This document shows, piece by piece, positions 63,685 through 64,000 of a DNA stretch of 64,000 nt (its first letter is position 1; the number at the start of each line of letters is the position of its first letter). Origin of the DNA: DATGMP01 sp035293565 (GTDB lineage Bacteria > Pseudomonadota > Alphaproteobacteria > BOG-932 > Roseiterribacteraceae); contig DATGMP010000134.1 in NCBI GenBank assembly GCA_035293565.1, positions 1 to 64,000 of the forward strand, given 5' to 3'. The notes under the pieces are model-generated. The model had not been told where the DNA came from and searched no databases. It saw only the letters and a program-made list of their open reading frames with translations. The position numbers were made by a program, and so were the translations under genes.

Positions 63685-64000
63685 ATGAAACTTCGTTCGC
63701 GCATGGTGCTCACGATCGTGCTTGCGCTCAGCGTGACGACAGCGTCGGCGTCTGCCGATGATGCGTTGCTGAATGGCTTCCGCGACCCCCCGAGTGGTGC
63801 CCGCCCTCGGGTCTGGTGGCATTGGATGAACGGCAATGTCACCAAGGAAGGGATTACGCTCGATCTCGAATGGATGAAGCGGATCGGGCTCGGCGGGGCC
63901 GAGAATTTCCAGGTATTCATGGGCCCGCTAGGCCCAGGGCAGGTGGTCGGTAAACGTCTCGCCTACATGTCGCCTGAATGGCGGGACGCATTCCATCATG
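63685..64000 (+). CDS. GH106 alpha-L-rhamnosidase-like protein (3'-truncated)
   Basis: The frame from ATG 63685 is open to the window end (105 residues). AGAGG lies upstream. A signal peptide (MVLTIVLALSVTTASASA) is followed by FRDPPSGARPRVWWHWMNGN and TKEGITLDLEWMKRIGLGG, the conserved opening of GH106 alpha-L-rhamnosidases (PP..arPrvWWhW.nG). The catalytic region is outside the window. It would remove terminal L-rhamnose from glycosides, which the adjacent rhamnose operon can then use. Confidence 0.85.
   Translation, partial: MKLRSRMVLTIVLALSVTTASASADDALLNGFRDPPSGARPRVWWHWMNGNVTKEGITLDLEWMKRIGLGGAENFQVFMGPLGPGQVVGKRLAYMSPEWRDAFHH

Noticed and set aside
1..64000. CRISPR arrays, rRNA and intact insertion sequences
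   Set aside because: No regularly spaced repeats, rRNA-like stretches or full transposase genes were seen on reading the window.

Overview
The window reads as GC-rich chromosome of an alphaproteobacterium, most likely a sphingomonad or a close relative. The support is four large TonB-dependent receptors with an N-terminal EEIVVTA-type box, FucP-type and RhaT sugar permeases, twin-arginine-exported glycosidases, and an IlvD/Edd sugar-acid pathway. No rRNA, tRNA, CRISPR array or intact mobile element was seen. Both window ends cut genes: a Rieske oxygenase at the left and a GH106 family enzyme at the right.

Left part (about 1-26,900): a steroid/terpenoid-type catabolic region. It holds the C-terminal part of a KshA-like 3-ketosteroid 9-alpha-hydroxylase, a sulfotransferase/DUF1214/VOC operon, and a hydratase-acetaldehyde dehydrogenase-aldolase operon (the HsaE/HsaG/HsaF type) that converts a 2-hydroxydienoate to pyruvate and an acyl-CoA. 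It also holds an HSL esterase, a LuxR regulator, a flavin reductase, a luciferase-type monooxygenase, a FadD3-like ligase, a second acyl-CoA synthetase, a TetR/Coq4 pair facing an SDR across a triple palindromic operator, two more SDR/TonB genes, a Fur-box gene and a MATE exporter. KstD, HsaC and HsaD are not in the window, so the pathway here is partial.

Middle (about 26,900-48,660): a galactoside utilisation locus. The genes spell a complete De Ley-Doudoroff route: GH2 beta-galactosidase, Gfo/Idh/MocA galactose dehydrogenase, SMP-30 lactonase, IlvD/Edd dehydratase, DgoK and DgoA, with a FucP-type permease, a TonB receptor, and GH3 and GH1 beta-glucosidases. A GntR/FadR regulator sits inside, and a conserved TGTCTGAGTA element occurs in three of the locus's control regions. 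The gaps hold decayed fragments of GH79, GH65, GH1, luciferase-like monooxygenase, integrase and exonuclease III genes.

Right part (about 48,660-64,000): an L-rhamnose locus. It contains a DeoR regulator, RhaI isomerase, a fused rhamnulose-1-phosphate aldolase/dehydrogenase, a rhamnulokinase, an L-lactate dehydrogenase and RhaT. Then come an esterase, a frameshifted esterase, a TonB receptor and the start of a GH106 alpha-L-rhamnosidase.

Together the window joins removal of galactose, glucose and rhamnose and the catabolism of these sugars to steroid-nucleus genes. This is the gene content expected for growth on a plant steroidal glycoside (saponin or glycoalkaloid). That reading is inference. 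A small unnamed 60-70 residue module recurs in three proteins of the sugar loci.
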